Shown: positions 1 through 7,735, counted from the first letter of the stretch. The stretch: 12,945 bases of DNA from CG03 sp034660675 (GCA_034660675.1 JAYEJT010000091.1:1-12945), one strand, 5' to 3'. Notes: a model not told the origin generated them from the letters alone. Made by a program: numbers and translations.

Positions 1-1024
1 TCAACGATATCCTTTTTCCCTCGCTGTCGATGTTAAGCACCATCACTTCCACTTCCTGCCCGGGCGTTAGTAAATCCGCGGGCTTGGTGTTCCGTGACCA
101 CGAAATTTCGCTGACATGAAGAAGCCCTTCAAGCCCCGGCGAGAGTTCCACAAAAGCTCCGTATTCAAGAATTCCTTTTACAACCCCCTTGTGTATACTG
201 CCGATCGCGTATTTCTCCCCCACGTTGTCCCACGGATGGGGGGTGGTCTCTTTAAGAGAGAGAGAAACCCTGTTCTTGGTTTTGTTTAGTTTTGTCACCT
301 TAACATTTATTTTCTGGCCCATCTCCAGCTCATCCGCAACATTCTCGGTTCTTCCCCACGAAATATCTTTTATGTGCAGAAGCCCCTCAAAACCGCCGAT
401 GTCAACAAAAGCGCCGAATTTTGTTATTCCTCTCACGGTGCCTTCCCGCACCTCTCCCTCACGAACCTCATCCCAGAATTTTTCCTGATTCTTTTTATAA
501 TCTTCCTCGACAACATCGCGCCATGAAATGACTATGTCGTTTTTTCTTTTGTTGAATTTTTTTATTTTGATCGGCACTGTTTTACCTATGGTGTCGGCTA
601 TGTTTTTTACGGGAGGATAACCTATCTGCGAATTCGGCATAAACGCCGTGATGCCCTTGACGGTGGCCTTGACCCCGCCTTTGATTTTTTCTGTTATCAC
701 GGCCTCAAGGACTTCGCCCGCTTCAAAAGCTTTTTCCAGTGCATGCACCTCTTTGTACTTTTGCGCTTTTGTGTACGAAAGCGTCGGGTGCCCGTCCGTG
801 CCGGACATATCACAGATATAAATCTCTATATCCTGCCCCACGGAAACGCCGCCGATTTCGGAAACTTCCGAATGCGGAAGAACCCCTTCCACTTTCGCGC
901 CTATGTCCATGAGGACACCTATGTCCATAGAAACATCAAGCACAGTGCCCTTAACGATGCTGCCTCTTTCCAGCGCCGGTATGGCACTCACAACTTCATC
1001 CATCAAATTTTTAATTTCACTCAT
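1..1024 (-). CDS. rpsA: 30S ribosomal protein S1, C-terminal part beyond the window
   Basis: S1 binds mRNA on the 30S subunit and helps recruit and unfold it. The 341 visible codons encode four successive S1-type OB folds, at about residues 20-85, 103-169, 188-258 and 273-341. Folds 3 and 4 carry the usual signatures (FGAFVDIGGFEGLLH, then YGAFVELSPGLEGLLH followed by SEISW). The frame is still open at base 1, within a KRISL motif that normally ends a repeat, so further repeats are probably missing. The ATG at 1024 directly abuts the ispH stop (TGAATG). A strong Shine-Dalgarno AGGAAGG (1033-1039) lies inside the ispH 3' end, 8 bases before the ATG, which fixes this start and suggests translational coupling. 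S1 follows ispH or is fused to it in several other bacterial lineages (family knowledge). Confidence 0.95.
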   Translation of the reverse strand, partial: MSEIKNLMDEVVSAIPALERGSIVKGTVLDVSMDIGVLMDIGAKVEGVLPHSEVSEIGGVSVGQDIEIYICDMSGTDGHPTLSYTKAQKYKEVHALEKAFEAGEVLEAVITEKIKGGVKATVKGITAFMPNSQIGYPPVKNIADTIGKTVPIKIKKFNKRKNDIVISWRDVVEEDYKKNQEKFWDEVREGEVREGTVRGITKFGAFVDIGGFEGLLHIKDISWGRTENVADELEMGQKINVKVTKLNKTKNRVSLSLKETTPHPWDNVGEKYAIGSIHKGVVKGILEYGAFVELSPGLEGLLHVSEISWSRNTKPADLLTPGQEVEVMVLNIDSEGKRISL

Positions 1025-1876
1025 TCAACACACCTTCCTGGCGATATCCAAAACAAGCTCGCGGGGGGAGGAAGCTCCCGACACGATAGCCAGCGGATAC
1101 CTTATTTTATTTTTTTTAATTTCATCCGCGGATGAAATCAGCGTGACAGAACAGTGCTTTCCGACAACTCCGGCTAAGGTCATTGTGTTGCTGCTTTTCC
1201 TGTCACCGACTATTATAACCATTTTTGATTTTTTTGCAAGCGCATTGGCTTCTTTGCGTCTTTTTTTTGCCTCACCGCAGATTGTGTCAATAACCAGCGT
1301 CTCCAGACTTTTCCCCAGAGTCTTCGCGGCCATTTCCACAAAAAGGCCGGAACTTATGGTGGACTGGCATATAACCGCGCGCTTTGACACATAAGGAAGA
1401 TTGGCGCTATCCCTTATTTCCGAAATGACGGACACCCCTTCTCCGGAGCGGGAAACAAAAGCCTCCACTTCCGCATGAGCGGGATTCCCCACTATGGCTA
1501 TTTTATAACCCTGGCGTTTAAGTTTTTTTATGTTCGTGTGGATTTTTTTCAGGATGGGGCATGTTAAATCATGTATAACACAGCGTTTTTTCCGCAGCCT
1601 CGCTATTTCCCCGGACGGGAGCCCGTGCGCCCGTATAATAACATGAGCCCGGCCGGGAATATCTTCTACGCCGGAAACAATTTTCAGTCCCCTGTTCTTC
1701 AGCGCTTCAATGACAAAAGAATTGTGTATGATATCGCCTATACAGAAAACTTCATTTTCAGCAAGTAGTTTTTCCGCGCTTTTTACAGCGATTGCAACGC
1801 CTCCGCAAAAACCGGCGCAGCGGGCGATTGTTATGCGCTCCGAGGCTGGTTTTTTATTTTTTGCGGTTGATGTCAT
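1025..1876 (-). CDS. ispH: 4-hydroxy-3-methylbut-2-enyl diphosphate reductase (IspH/LytB)
   Basis: This is the last step of the MEP isoprenoid pathway: a cytosolic 4Fe-4S enzyme reducing HMBPP to IPP and DMAPP. The 283-residue protein has the three cluster cysteines in their usual settings: C24 in AGFCGGV, C106 in DLTCP and C200 in DTICGEA. Substrate-contact motifs are also present: H51 (IIHN), H84 (RAHG), H134 and E136 (AHAEVEAF), QSTIS near 171-175, SSN at 228-230 and GASSP at 267-271. Length is near normal for the family, with about 13 residues of extra N-terminus. It begins 19 bases after the plsC stop without a clear Shine-Dalgarno, and its stop abuts the rpsA ATG. It is therefore almost certainly in the same transcript. 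Confidence 0.96.
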   Translation of the reverse strand: MTSTAKNKKPASERITIARCAGFCGGVAIAVKSAEKLLAENEVFCIGDIIHNSFVIEALKNRGLKIVSGVEDIPGRAHVIIRAHGLPSGEIARLRKKRCVIHDLTCPILKKIHTNIKKLKRQGYKIAIVGNPAHAEVEAFVSRSGEGVSVISEIRDSANLPYVSKRAVICQSTISSGLFVEMAAKTLGKSLETLVIDTICGEAKKRRKEANALAKKSKMVIIVGDRKSSNTMTLAGVVGKHCSVTLISSADEIKKNKIRYPLAIVSGASSPRELVLDIARKVC

Positions 1877-1895
1877 ATTGTCAGGCTATGAATTG

Positions 1896-2501
1896 TCAAG
1901 CGCCGTCCCCTCTTGTTTTCTCCAGACTGTTTTTTATTTTTCCGCAAATGAGCTCCGCCGTCTCTCTCGAGTAGGGCATTTTTCTTTCGGGCAGATCAAC
2001 GGCTTTGCCCACGGTTATGCTCATTCTTCCAAGAAATTTCCAGCGGTTGGTACCTGATAAAAATACCGGTATAACGGGGGCGCTTGTGTTATAAATCAAA
2101 TAGGACACGCCTCTTTTTATAGAACCTATTTCATCCGTGCCGGTTTTGTTGCGGGTACCCTCGGGAAACACGGCAATATTTTTTCCGCTTTCAGAAAGTT
2201 TTATGGCATAGCGGAAAGCTGTTCGGTCAAAAAAACTCCTGTTTACCGGAAAAGCGTTCAACGCGCGGTTCAGCCATCCGAACAACGGATTTTCAAAAAG
2301 CTCTTTTTTGGCCATAAAATGAAGAGGCTTTGAACCTAACACGCATCCTATGACAGGAGGATCCAGATTGGAAAGATGATTAGCGCAGACGATAATTCCT
2401 CCCCGCGGCAGCGAGCCCTTAATTGTTCCCCTGAAAATAATCCGGAAAATAAGTTTGAACACCGTTACACCGGAATGATAAACAAAGTTATTTTCCCGCA
2501 T
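1896..2501 (-). CDS. plsC: 1-acyl-sn-glycerol-3-phosphate acyltransferase family protein
   Basis: This is a membrane-associated LPLAT-family acyltransferase, expected to transfer an acyl chain to lysophosphatidic acid to make phosphatidic acid. The 201-residue protein shows the four family blocks in order: NHLSNLDP, the catalytic H42-x4-D47 motif; FPVNR at 84-88; FPEGTR at 112-117; and VIPVFLSG at 143-150. An N-terminal hydrophobic stretch around 11-23 could seat it on the membrane. The first 14 bases overlap the cmk 3' end, in another frame, so it is translationally coupled. It lies between cmk and ispH in the same operon, downstream of fabF. Substrate specificity cannot be read from sequence; another lysophospholipid acyltransferase role is possible. 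Confidence 0.92.
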   Translation of the reverse strand: MRENNFVYHSGVTVFKLIFRIIFRGTIKGSLPRGGIIVCANHLSNLDPPVIGCVLGSKPLHFMAKKELFENPLFGWLNRALNAFPVNRSFFDRTAFRYAIKLSESGKNIAVFPEGTRNKTGTDEIGSIKRGVSYLIYNTSAPVIPVFLSGTNRWKFLGRMSITVGKAVDLPERKMPYSRETAELICGKIKNSLEKTRGDGA

Positions 2502-3141
2502 ACGTCACTATTATTTCCGCCACTTCCTCAATGCTTTTGCTGGTGGAGTCTATAACAACAGCGCCCTTCGGGATTATGAGAGGGCAAAGCCCTCTGTTTA
2601 AATCAAGGTTGTCGCGTTTGTTGATATCTTTCACGATATCCTCCAATTTCACTTTATCACCTTTCTCTTTGAGCTCGCTGTAACGCCGGCGCGCGCGTTC
2701 GGTTATGCTGGCGTCAAGATAAAACTTGTATTTGGCTGACGGGAAAACCACCGAACCTATGTCCCTGCCTTCCATAACCAGGTTCTGGGTTTTCGCGAAT
2801 CGCCGCTGCTTCTCGCGGAGAATTTTTCTCACATCCCCGAGGGCGGCGATAATTGAAGTTTTGTTGGTCACCCTCCTGGTGCGTATTTTGTCTGAAACAT
2901 CTTTTCCGTCCAGAAAAATTTTCCCGTCATCAAGACTGATGTCTGATTCATCCGCGAGCTGTATTATTTTCTTTGTGTCCGAAAAATCACATCCGGATTT
3001 CAGTGTTTTATATGTCACTGCGCGGTACATAGCACCCGTGTCTATATAGGTGAAGCCGAGTCTTGATGCCGCTATTTTGGCGATCGTGCTCTTTCCCGCG
3101 CCGGCCGGGCCGTCTATTGTTACCACTTTTTTTTCGCTCAT
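2488..3141 (-). CDS. cmk: cytidylate kinase
   Basis: Cmk phosphorylates CMP and dCMP with ATP, recycling CMP released by RNA turnover and lipid synthesis. The 217-residue protein is of normal length. It has the P-loop GPAGAGKST (11-19), DTGAMYR (34-40), GRDIGSVVFP (125-134, usually with T at the S position), an Arg-rich lid at 151-153, and a C-terminal RDNLD...R...PL block (176-187). Its ATG overlaps the aroA stop by four bases (ATGA). A Shine-Dalgarno GGGAG lies a few bases upstream, inside the aroA 3' end. An aroA-cmk-rpsA neighbourhood is common in bacteria, so the placement supports the call. Confidence 0.96.
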   Translation of the reverse strand: MSEKKVVTIDGPAGAGKSTIAKIAASRLGFTYIDTGAMYRAVTYKTLKSGCDFSDTKKIIQLADESDISLDDGKIFLDGKDVSDKIRTRRVTNKTSIIAALGDVRKILREKQRRFAKTQNLVMEGRDIGSVVFPSAKYKFYLDASITERARRRYSELKEKGDKVKLEDIVKDINKRDNLDLNRGLCPLIIPKGAVVIDSTSKSIEEVAEIIVTYAGK

Positions 3142-4418
3142 TTCTTTCTCCCTCTTGTGTGTTTCCCGAGTTCTTTGAAGAATCCGGGAAAAGATATTTC
3201 CACGCCCTTTGTGTCGTCTATAACGCTGTATCCTTCGGCGGTCAAACCCGCCAGCGCCAGCATCATTATAATGCGGTGATCGCCGAAACCCGAAAGAGAC
3301 GCGCCCTTTAATTTCACGGGCCCTTTTATTACAAAACCGTCCGGCCTTTTTTTTATATCAGCTCCCATTTTTTTTAGCTGAGAATAAGTGGCCTCTATCC
3401 TGTCGCACTCTTTTACAGCGAGTTCCCCCGCGCCCCGTATGACCGTTTTACCTTTGGCCTGCGTCGCGCAGAGAGCCAGAAGAGGCACCTCGTCTATCAT
3501 TGACGGCATGTCTTTTTTCGTAAAAACAGCGCCTTTCAAAGAGCTTCTCATAACCGTTATATCCGCCACGGGTTCGCCCCCGAAAAATCTCTTCCTGCTC
3601 AATGTGTATTTCACACCCATTTTTTTAAGGGCTCTTAAAAAACCCGTGCGGGTGGGGTTTATTCCCGCGTCTTTTATTTTTATGCGGCTTTTCAGAAGCA
3701 CAGCCGCGCATATAAAAAAAGCCGCTGAAGAAATATCGCCGGGCACTTTGATTTTACACGCTTTTAATTTCTGGCCGCATTTCATTTTTATTTTACCGCC
3801 GCGTGATGAGATTTTCGCGCCGAAGAGCGGAAACATGCGCTCGGTGTGGTCACGGGAAATTATTTTCTCGTTTATGCTCATTTCTCCCCGCGCTCCGAGC
3901 GCGGCAAAAAGCAATGAAGATTTGACCTGAGCCGACGGCACCGGCATTTTATAATTTATCCCGCGGAGTTTTTTTATTTGCAAACGCAGAGGCAGACAAC
4001 CTTTTTTAGATTTGACGGAAGCGCCCATAAGAGACAGCGGTTCCGTCACCCTTTTCATCGGCCTTTTTGAAAGAGAGCTGTCGCCCGTAAAAACAGCGCC
4101 GGCACCCTGCCCCGCGGCAAGACCCGAAAGAAGCCTCACCGTCGTGCCGGAATTCCCGCAGTCAACAGATTTTGACGGCGAAGAAAAGCCCCCGCCTGTT
4201 ACCCTTATTTCCGCGCCCCTCCTTTTCACTTTCGCGCCGAAAGACGCGACAGCCGAAAGCGTGGACTTACAATCGGCGCTCAAAAGAAAATTCTCTATAA
4301 CGCTCTCACCGTCCGCAACAGCGGCAAGCAGGGCCGCCCTGTGGGATATTGATTTATCCGCGGGTATTTTTACGGTTCCGCTTATTTTTTTTGCCGGTTT
4401 TATTTTCAAATTTTTCAT
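3138..4418 (-). CDS. aroA: 3-phosphoshikimate 1-carboxyvinyltransferase (EPSP synthase)
   Basis: AroA joins phosphoenolpyruvate to shikimate 3-phosphate in the sixth step of the shikimate pathway. The 426-residue protein is full length. Motifs include PADKSISHR (19-27), DCGNSGTTVRLLSG (86-99), SLSKRPMKR (115-123), SRDHTERM (188-195), the IDEVPLLAL block with the acidic pair D309/E310, KECDRI (336-341) and SGFGDHR (376-382). The GNSGTT loop, as opposed to the enterobacterial GNAGTA form, resembles the Gram-positive-like, class II-like group. Glyphosate behaviour cannot be claimed from this. The start at 4418 lies 65 bases inside the tyrA 3' end. It is preferred because the protein begins normally with KIKPAKKISGTVKIP, but no Shine-Dalgarno is evident. 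It directly precedes cmk. Confidence 0.96.
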   Translation of the reverse strand: MKNLKIKPAKKISGTVKIPADKSISHRAALLAAVADGESVIENFLLSADCKSTLSAVASFGAKVKRRGAEIRVTGGGFSSPSKSVDCGNSGTTVRLLSGLAAGQGAGAVFTGDSSLSKRPMKRVTEPLSLMGASVKSKKGCLPLRLQIKKLRGINYKMPVPSAQVKSSLLFAALGARGEMSINEKIISRDHTERMFPLFGAKISSRGGKIKMKCGQKLKACKIKVPGDISSAAFFICAAVLLKSRIKIKDAGINPTRTGFLRALKKMGVKYTLSRKRFFGGEPVADITVMRSSLKGAVFTKKDMPSMIDEVPLLALCATQAKGKTVIRGAGELAVKECDRIEATYSQLKKMGADIKKRPDGFVIKGPVKLKGASLSGFGDHRIIMMLALAGLTAEGYSVIDDTKGVEISFPGFFKELGKHTRGRKK

Positions 4419-5247
4419 AATTTTCGCTAATTTTTTTAAGCGCCTTCAACGGCGAAGATTTCTTTCCAAGGGATAAGATCATAGCGTCAAGGCGTTTCCT
4501 GAAATCACAGGCCTGTTTTATAATGTTTTTTCTGTTTTGAGAAAAAACCCCGCTCCACAAAACGGGGCTGCTTTTTGCTATTCTCGTGATGCTTTTAAAG
4601 CTGCCCGCGGCGGCGTCGCCCGCTGAAGGATGTTTTTTCTCAAAACGGAAAAAACAATCGGCGAAACAAAAAGATATAAGATGCGGAAGATGGCTTGTCA
4701 CAGATACAAACTCATCATGCTTTTGCGGTTCTATGCCCATGCATTCCGCCCCCGCGCTCTTCCAGAATTTCTCAACCGCTTTTCGGGCACGCGGCGAAGA
4801 ATTTTTGCCTTTCGCGGTAAACACAACCGTGCCTTTAAAAAGATCCGATCTCGCGTTTTCAAAACCTGTTTTTTCGCTCCCCGCCATCGGATGCGCGCCG
4901 CTAAAAAGAACCCCGCGTTTCTTTGCCAAAGGCGCAAGAGACGCGCATATTTCTTTTTTCACCGAACCCACGTCTGTGATGACGGCGCCTTTTTTCATAA
5001 AAGGTATGATTTTTTTACCAAGTTTTATAATTGTGTCAACAGGCGTGCAAAGAAAGATGAGGCCGCATTCTCCCGCGCGGGAGAGATCCGTCGTACTCTC
5101 CGCGCATATGCCCAGCCTTACCGCTTTTTTCAGCCTCGCCGTGTTTCTGCCGAAACAGATGACCTGTTTCTTTTTTTTTGTCAGCAACTCCGCTATGGAG
5201 CCGCCTATAAGGCCGGCCCCCACAACACCTATTTTGTCGTTTTTCAT
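4354..5247 (-). CDS. tyrA: prephenate/arogenate dehydrogenase (TyrA)
   Basis: TyrA oxidatively decarboxylates prephenate (or arogenate) with NAD(P)+ on the way to tyrosine. The 297-residue protein opens with a Rossmann nucleotide-binding motif G10-x-G12-x-x-G15 (VVGAGLIGGS). It then has TDVGSVK (91-97), GAHPMAGSEKTGFENA (117-132, with H119), SHLPH (185-189) and the FKSITRIAKSSPVLW block (217-231). The frame extends upstream to 5364 inside fabF, but the Rossmann motif must sit near the N-terminus. ATG 5247, four bases after the fabF stop, is therefore the right start. The C-terminal tail from about residue 280 is almost all Lys, Arg and Asn. It is written in the stretch that overlaps the aroA start and may have no function of its own. 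There is no ACT or chorismate mutase domain. Confidence 0.93.
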   Translation of the reverse strand: MKNDKIGVVGAGLIGGSIAELLTKKKKQVICFGRNTARLKKAVRLGICAESTTDLSRAGECGLIFLCTPVDTIIKLGKKIIPFMKKGAVITDVGSVKKEICASLAPLAKKRGVLFSGAHPMAGSEKTGFENARSDLFKGTVVFTAKGKNSSPRARKAVEKFWKSAGAECMGIEPQKHDEFVSVTSHLPHLISFCFADCFFRFEKKHPSAGDAAAGSFKSITRIAKSSPVLWSGVFSQNRKNIIKQACDFRKRLDAMILSLGKKSSPLKALKKISENYEKFENKTGKKNKRNRKNTRG

Positions 5248-5251
5248 CAAC

Positions 5252-6490
5252 TCAGACGGTTTTAACGCATATCGTGGCGTTGTGCCCGCCGAAACCCAGC
5301 GAGTTGGAAATAGCCGCGCTAATCTTGTAATCACGCGGTTTGTTGGGCACATAATCCAGATCACATTCGGGATCCGGGGTAAACTGGTTTATTGTGGCGT
5401 GGAGTTTTCCGTTTTCCATCTGCAGAAGAATCGCGGCGAGTTCGTTGGACGAAGCCGCCCCCAGCATGTGCCCCGTCATGGACTTTGTGGAATTAACAGG
5501 AATTTTATAAGCGTAATCGCCGAACACTTTTTTTATGGCGGCTGTTTCGCCTTTATCGTTAAACACCGTTGATGTGCCGTGGGCATTGATATAATTTATG
5601 TCATGGAGACTAAGTCCCGCGTCTTTAATACAGAACTCCATGGCTTTAGCGGAAGGTTCGCCTCCCGGCAGCGGAGCGGTTATGTGGTAAGCGTCGTCAG
5701 TGGCGCCGAAACCCGCAAATTCTCCGTATATGTGAGCCCCCCTGTTTTTGGCGTGTCCCATTTCCTCAAGCACGAAAATGCCCGCGCCCTCGCCCATTAT
5801 AAAGCCGTCTCTATCCTTGTCAAAAGGCCTTGACGCTGTCTTGGGGTCGTCATTTCTTTTTGAAAGAGCCTTCAGCGCGCAGAAACTTCCGTGGCCCAGC
5901 GGCGTTATAGCAGCTTCTGCTCCCCCTGAAAGCATAACATCGGCATCACCGTATTGTATTGTGCGGAAAGCCGTGCCGAGAGCGTGATTAGACGAAGCGC
6001 AGGCGGAAACAATGCTGAAGTTGTGCCCTTTCAGGCCGAACTTTATGGCTATTTCGCCGGCAGCCATATTGACAATCATCTTCGGCGCCAGAAATGGAGA
6101 AATCCTCCTCGGCCCCCTGGCATTCAAAATGGCAGCTCCCTCCTCAACCGTTCCGATACCGCCTATGCCTGAAGCGACAATGGCTCCGCAGCGGAAAGGG
6201 TCTTCTTTTTCAATATCCAGCCCCGAATCTTCCATCGCTTCCGTCGCGGCCGCCACGCCGAACTGCGAAAATTTATCCATCTTTCTGATTTTCTGAACAT
6301 CTATATATTTTTCGGGTTCAAAACCCTTTACCTCGCAGGCAAAAGTCGTGGAATGCTTTGACGCGTCAAACTGCGTTATCGCCGCGGCGCCGGATTCGCT
6401 TTTCATCAGACCCTGCCAATAAGCTTCCCTGCCTATTCCTATAGGCGAAACAATCCCTATCCCTGTGACAACAACTCTTCTCTTTTCCAT
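5252..6490 (-). CDS. fabF: beta-ketoacyl-ACP synthase II
   Basis: FabF condenses acyl-ACP with malonyl-ACP in type II fatty-acid elongation. The 412 residues match the normal FabF length. The Cys-His-His triad is present: C164 in VSACASSNHA, H304 in NAHGTST and H341 in STKSMTGHMLGAA, with K336. The GFGG gate is at 399-402. Shine-Dalgarno AAGGAG at 6502-6507, 11 bases before the ATG, supports the start. It is the first gene of the left-hand operon, with a promoter candidate just upstream. The frequent neighbour acpP (acyl carrier protein) is not next to it; the preceding space holds gene remnants instead. KAS II and the related KAS I are separated here by overall motif pattern, not by test. 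Confidence 0.95.
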   Translation of the reverse strand: MEKRRVVVTGIGIVSPIGIGREAYWQGLMKSESGAAAITQFDASKHSTTFACEVKGFEPEKYIDVQKIRKMDKFSQFGVAAATEAMEDSGLDIEKEDPFRCGAIVASGIGGIGTVEEGAAILNARGPRRISPFLAPKMIVNMAAGEIAIKFGLKGHNFSIVSACASSNHALGTAFRTIQYGDADVMLSGGAEAAITPLGHGSFCALKALSKRNDDPKTASRPFDKDRDGFIMGEGAGIFVLEEMGHAKNRGAHIYGEFAGFGATDDAYHITAPLPGGEPSAKAMEFCIKDAGLSLHDINYINAHGTSTVFNDKGETAAIKKVFGDYAYKIPVNSTKSMTGHMLGAASSNELAAILLQMENGKLHATINQFTPDPECDLDYVPNKPRDYKISAAISNSLGFGGHNATICVKTV

Positions 6491-6557
6491 AGTTTTTGTG
6501 TCTCCTTAAATACACGCTTTTTCCGGAACAGGCCCCGGAGCCTCTTCATCGGTCACT

Positions 6558-6586
6558 ATTGTAATACATAGCGAAAAAAATTACAA
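6558..6586 (-). promoter_or_regulatory. sigma70-type promoter candidate for the fabF operon
   Basis: On the minus strand a -35 of TTGTAA (6581-6586) and a -10 of TACAAT (6558-6563) are separated by 17 bases. This predicts a start near 6551 and a leader of about 60 bases ahead of fabF. The two boxes lie in a perfect 7+7 base inverted repeat (6559-6565 and 6580-6586, 14-base spacer). A second A+T-rich palindrome (TTTTCA / TGAAAA, 6592-6609) lies just upstream of the -35. Either could be a regulator site or an UP-like element. The assignment rests on pattern only. Confidence 0.5.
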
Positions 6587-6631
6587 AGTTTTTTTCACAA
6601 ATTTGAAAACACATTAAAAGATATTCCGAAA

Positions 6632-6877
6632 CTAACTGTCTAACGCTTTTCTGACTGCTCCCAGAAGAGAGGCAACATCAAAAGGCTTCCGCTCTTATTT
6701 TTATTTTTTTAAGGCCAAGGTTCTTTTTCACCGACTCAATATTGGTTTCGCCAATAACGTCATCTTTTCTTTTGAGAATATTGGCACAGCCCGCCAGACA
6801 TGACTCAATTTGCTACAGCTTTATGAAAACGCTGTCAAGAAATTCAGTACGACCTGCCCGATACCAAATTTAAAATC
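6632..6877 (-). pseudogene. decayed cheD joined to the 3' end of a CheY-like receiver gene
   Basis: Three short reading segments on the minus strand carry recognisable protein remnants. Segment 6877-6821 reads DFKFGIGQVVLNFLTAFS then stop, resembling the CheD N-terminus (VGIGD..V.....L.T). Segment 6812-6687 contains CLAGCANIL then IGETNIESVKKNLGL then IKIRAE. These match the CheD core pattern (K.AGGA.M, IG.RN.E.V...L, I...AED) in order and spacing. Segment 6688-6632 reads KPFDVASLLGAVRKALDS then TAG, a textbook C-terminal end of a response-regulator receiver domain, beginning at its conserved KP. About 55-60 CheD residues are missing between the first two segments. The CheD end and most of the receiver are missing at the 6687/6688 join, where the frame shifts. 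CheD normally deamidates chemoreceptors. These remains cannot make a working protein and suggest loss of chemotaxis genes here. Confidence 0.7.
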
Positions 6878-6894
6878 GGAAAACGGGCCGGGGT

Positions 6895-7722
6895 TTAGTA
6901 AAGTTTGGCGTTAAGGTCGCGTATGTGGTCAAAGACCCTCGGCGACGAAGAGCCCGGCGTCTGCGAATCAATCAGAGCGGGATTGAGCTCTGCCGAAATT
7001 ATGTCTTCCGAGGCCGCCGCGAGAGCCGGCACCGTGACATTCGGCGCGACAATCATGCTGTGACCGAAATAATGGCGTCCCGCCGCGTCAACACCGGTGG
7101 CATTGGCGGAGACCATAAAAACATGGTTGTCAAAAGCCCGGGATCTGTTGGTGAGAGACCATATCTCAAAATTGCGGAGAAAAGCCGAGGGCCGGACAAT
7201 GATCTCCGCGCCCTTCTGCGCGAGAATGCGCGCCGTTTCGGGAAAGTCCCCGTCGTAACATATGATCATCCCTATTTTTCCGAGAGCCGTGTCAAAAACC
7301 TCAAGGCTGTTCCCGGGCGTTGTCCAGCCTCCCGTTTCAGCCGATTCGCTCCCGAAAGGATGAGTCTTGCGGTATTTACCTATGATTTTTCCGTCGGGGC
7401 CTATGAGCACGGCGCTGTTATATATTTTTTTCGCTTCCGGGTCTTTTTCGTAAACCGGCCAGACAATGTGCATTTTTCTTTTTGCGGCTTCTTTCATCAC
7501 AGCCTTCATCTGCTTGCCCGGCACGGTGTCTATAAGCTCATAGAAACTCTCAAAATCCATGTTAGGCGTAAAACCCGTCGTCACCGTCTCCTGAAAAACG
7601 ACAAGGTCGGCGCTGTGGTATTTCCGGGCTTTATCCAGCATTTCCAAGGCGTGAGCGGTGTTTTTCTTTATGTCGTTGGGCACAACATACATCTGAACGC
7701 AGGCGGCCACAAATTTTTTCAT
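6895..7722 (-). CDS. carbon-nitrogen hydrolase (nitrilase superfamily amidohydrolase)
   Basis: This 275-residue cytosolic enzyme is expected to hydrolyse a C-N bond (amide, carbamoyl or nitrile). The Glu-Lys-Cys catalytic triad of the superfamily is visible: E45 in VVFQET, K119 in GKYRKTHPFG and C155 in IICYDGDFPE. Further superfamily marks are NSAVLIGPDGKIIGKYRK (102-119) and NRSRAFDNHVFMVSAN (192-207). The frame could begin at a TTG (7737), but the ATG at 7722 has GAGGAG seven bases before it and gives the normal family N-terminus, so it is chosen. Length and the GDFPE motif fit the aliphatic amidase / N-carbamoyl amino-acid hydrolase branch; the substrate is unknown. Its 5' side is a structured intergenic region downstream of mdcA, and its 3' side is the cheD remnant. 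No terminator is obvious. Confidence 0.88.
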   Translation of the reverse strand: MKKFVAACVQMYVVPNDIKKNTAHALEMLDKARKYHSADLVVFQETVTTGFTPNMDFESFYELIDTVPGKQMKAVMKEAAKRKMHIVWPVYEKDPEAKKIYNSAVLIGPDGKIIGKYRKTHPFGSESAETGGWTTPGNSLEVFDTALGKIGMIICYDGDFPETARILAQKGAEIIVRPSAFLRNFEIWSLTNRSRAFDNHVFMVSANATGVDAAGRHYFGHSMIVAPNVTVPALAAASEDIISAELNPALIDSQTPGSSSPRVFDHIRDLNAKLY

Positions 7723-7729
7723 ATCATAT

Positions 7730-7735
7730 CTCCTC
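7730..7735 (-). promoter_or_regulatory. ribosome binding site of the amidohydrolase gene
   Basis: GAGGAG on the minus strand lies seven bases before the ATG at 7722. It overlaps the alternative TTG start at 7737-7735 and therefore decides in favour of the shorter reading. Confidence 0.75.

Noticed and set aside
901..940. Near-tandem repeat coding MDIG twice in rpsA
   Set aside because: Two strands of an S1 fold normally have this VD.G..VD.G-like rhythm, so it is part of the domain and not a separate repeat.
1873..1899. TTGACA-like box plus TATGAC before ispH as an internal promoter
   Set aside because: The would-be -10 overlaps the ispH ATG and is a poor match, with a 16-base spacer, so a transcript would start inside the gene.
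5248..5364. N-terminal extension of tyrA by 39 codons
   Set aside because: It would be read inside fabF and would push the Rossmann GxGxxG motif far from the N-terminus; no ribosome binding site supports it.
4586..5572. Long plus-strand open frame of 328 codons
   Set aside because: It lies opposite tyrA and the fabF 3' end, has no family motif, and its translation reads as an antisense shadow of well-supported genes.
6848..6894. Possible terminator after the amidohydrolase gene
   Set aside because: Only short imperfect complementarity (CCGAT / ATCGG) exists, without a GC-rich stem followed by a U run on the minus strand.
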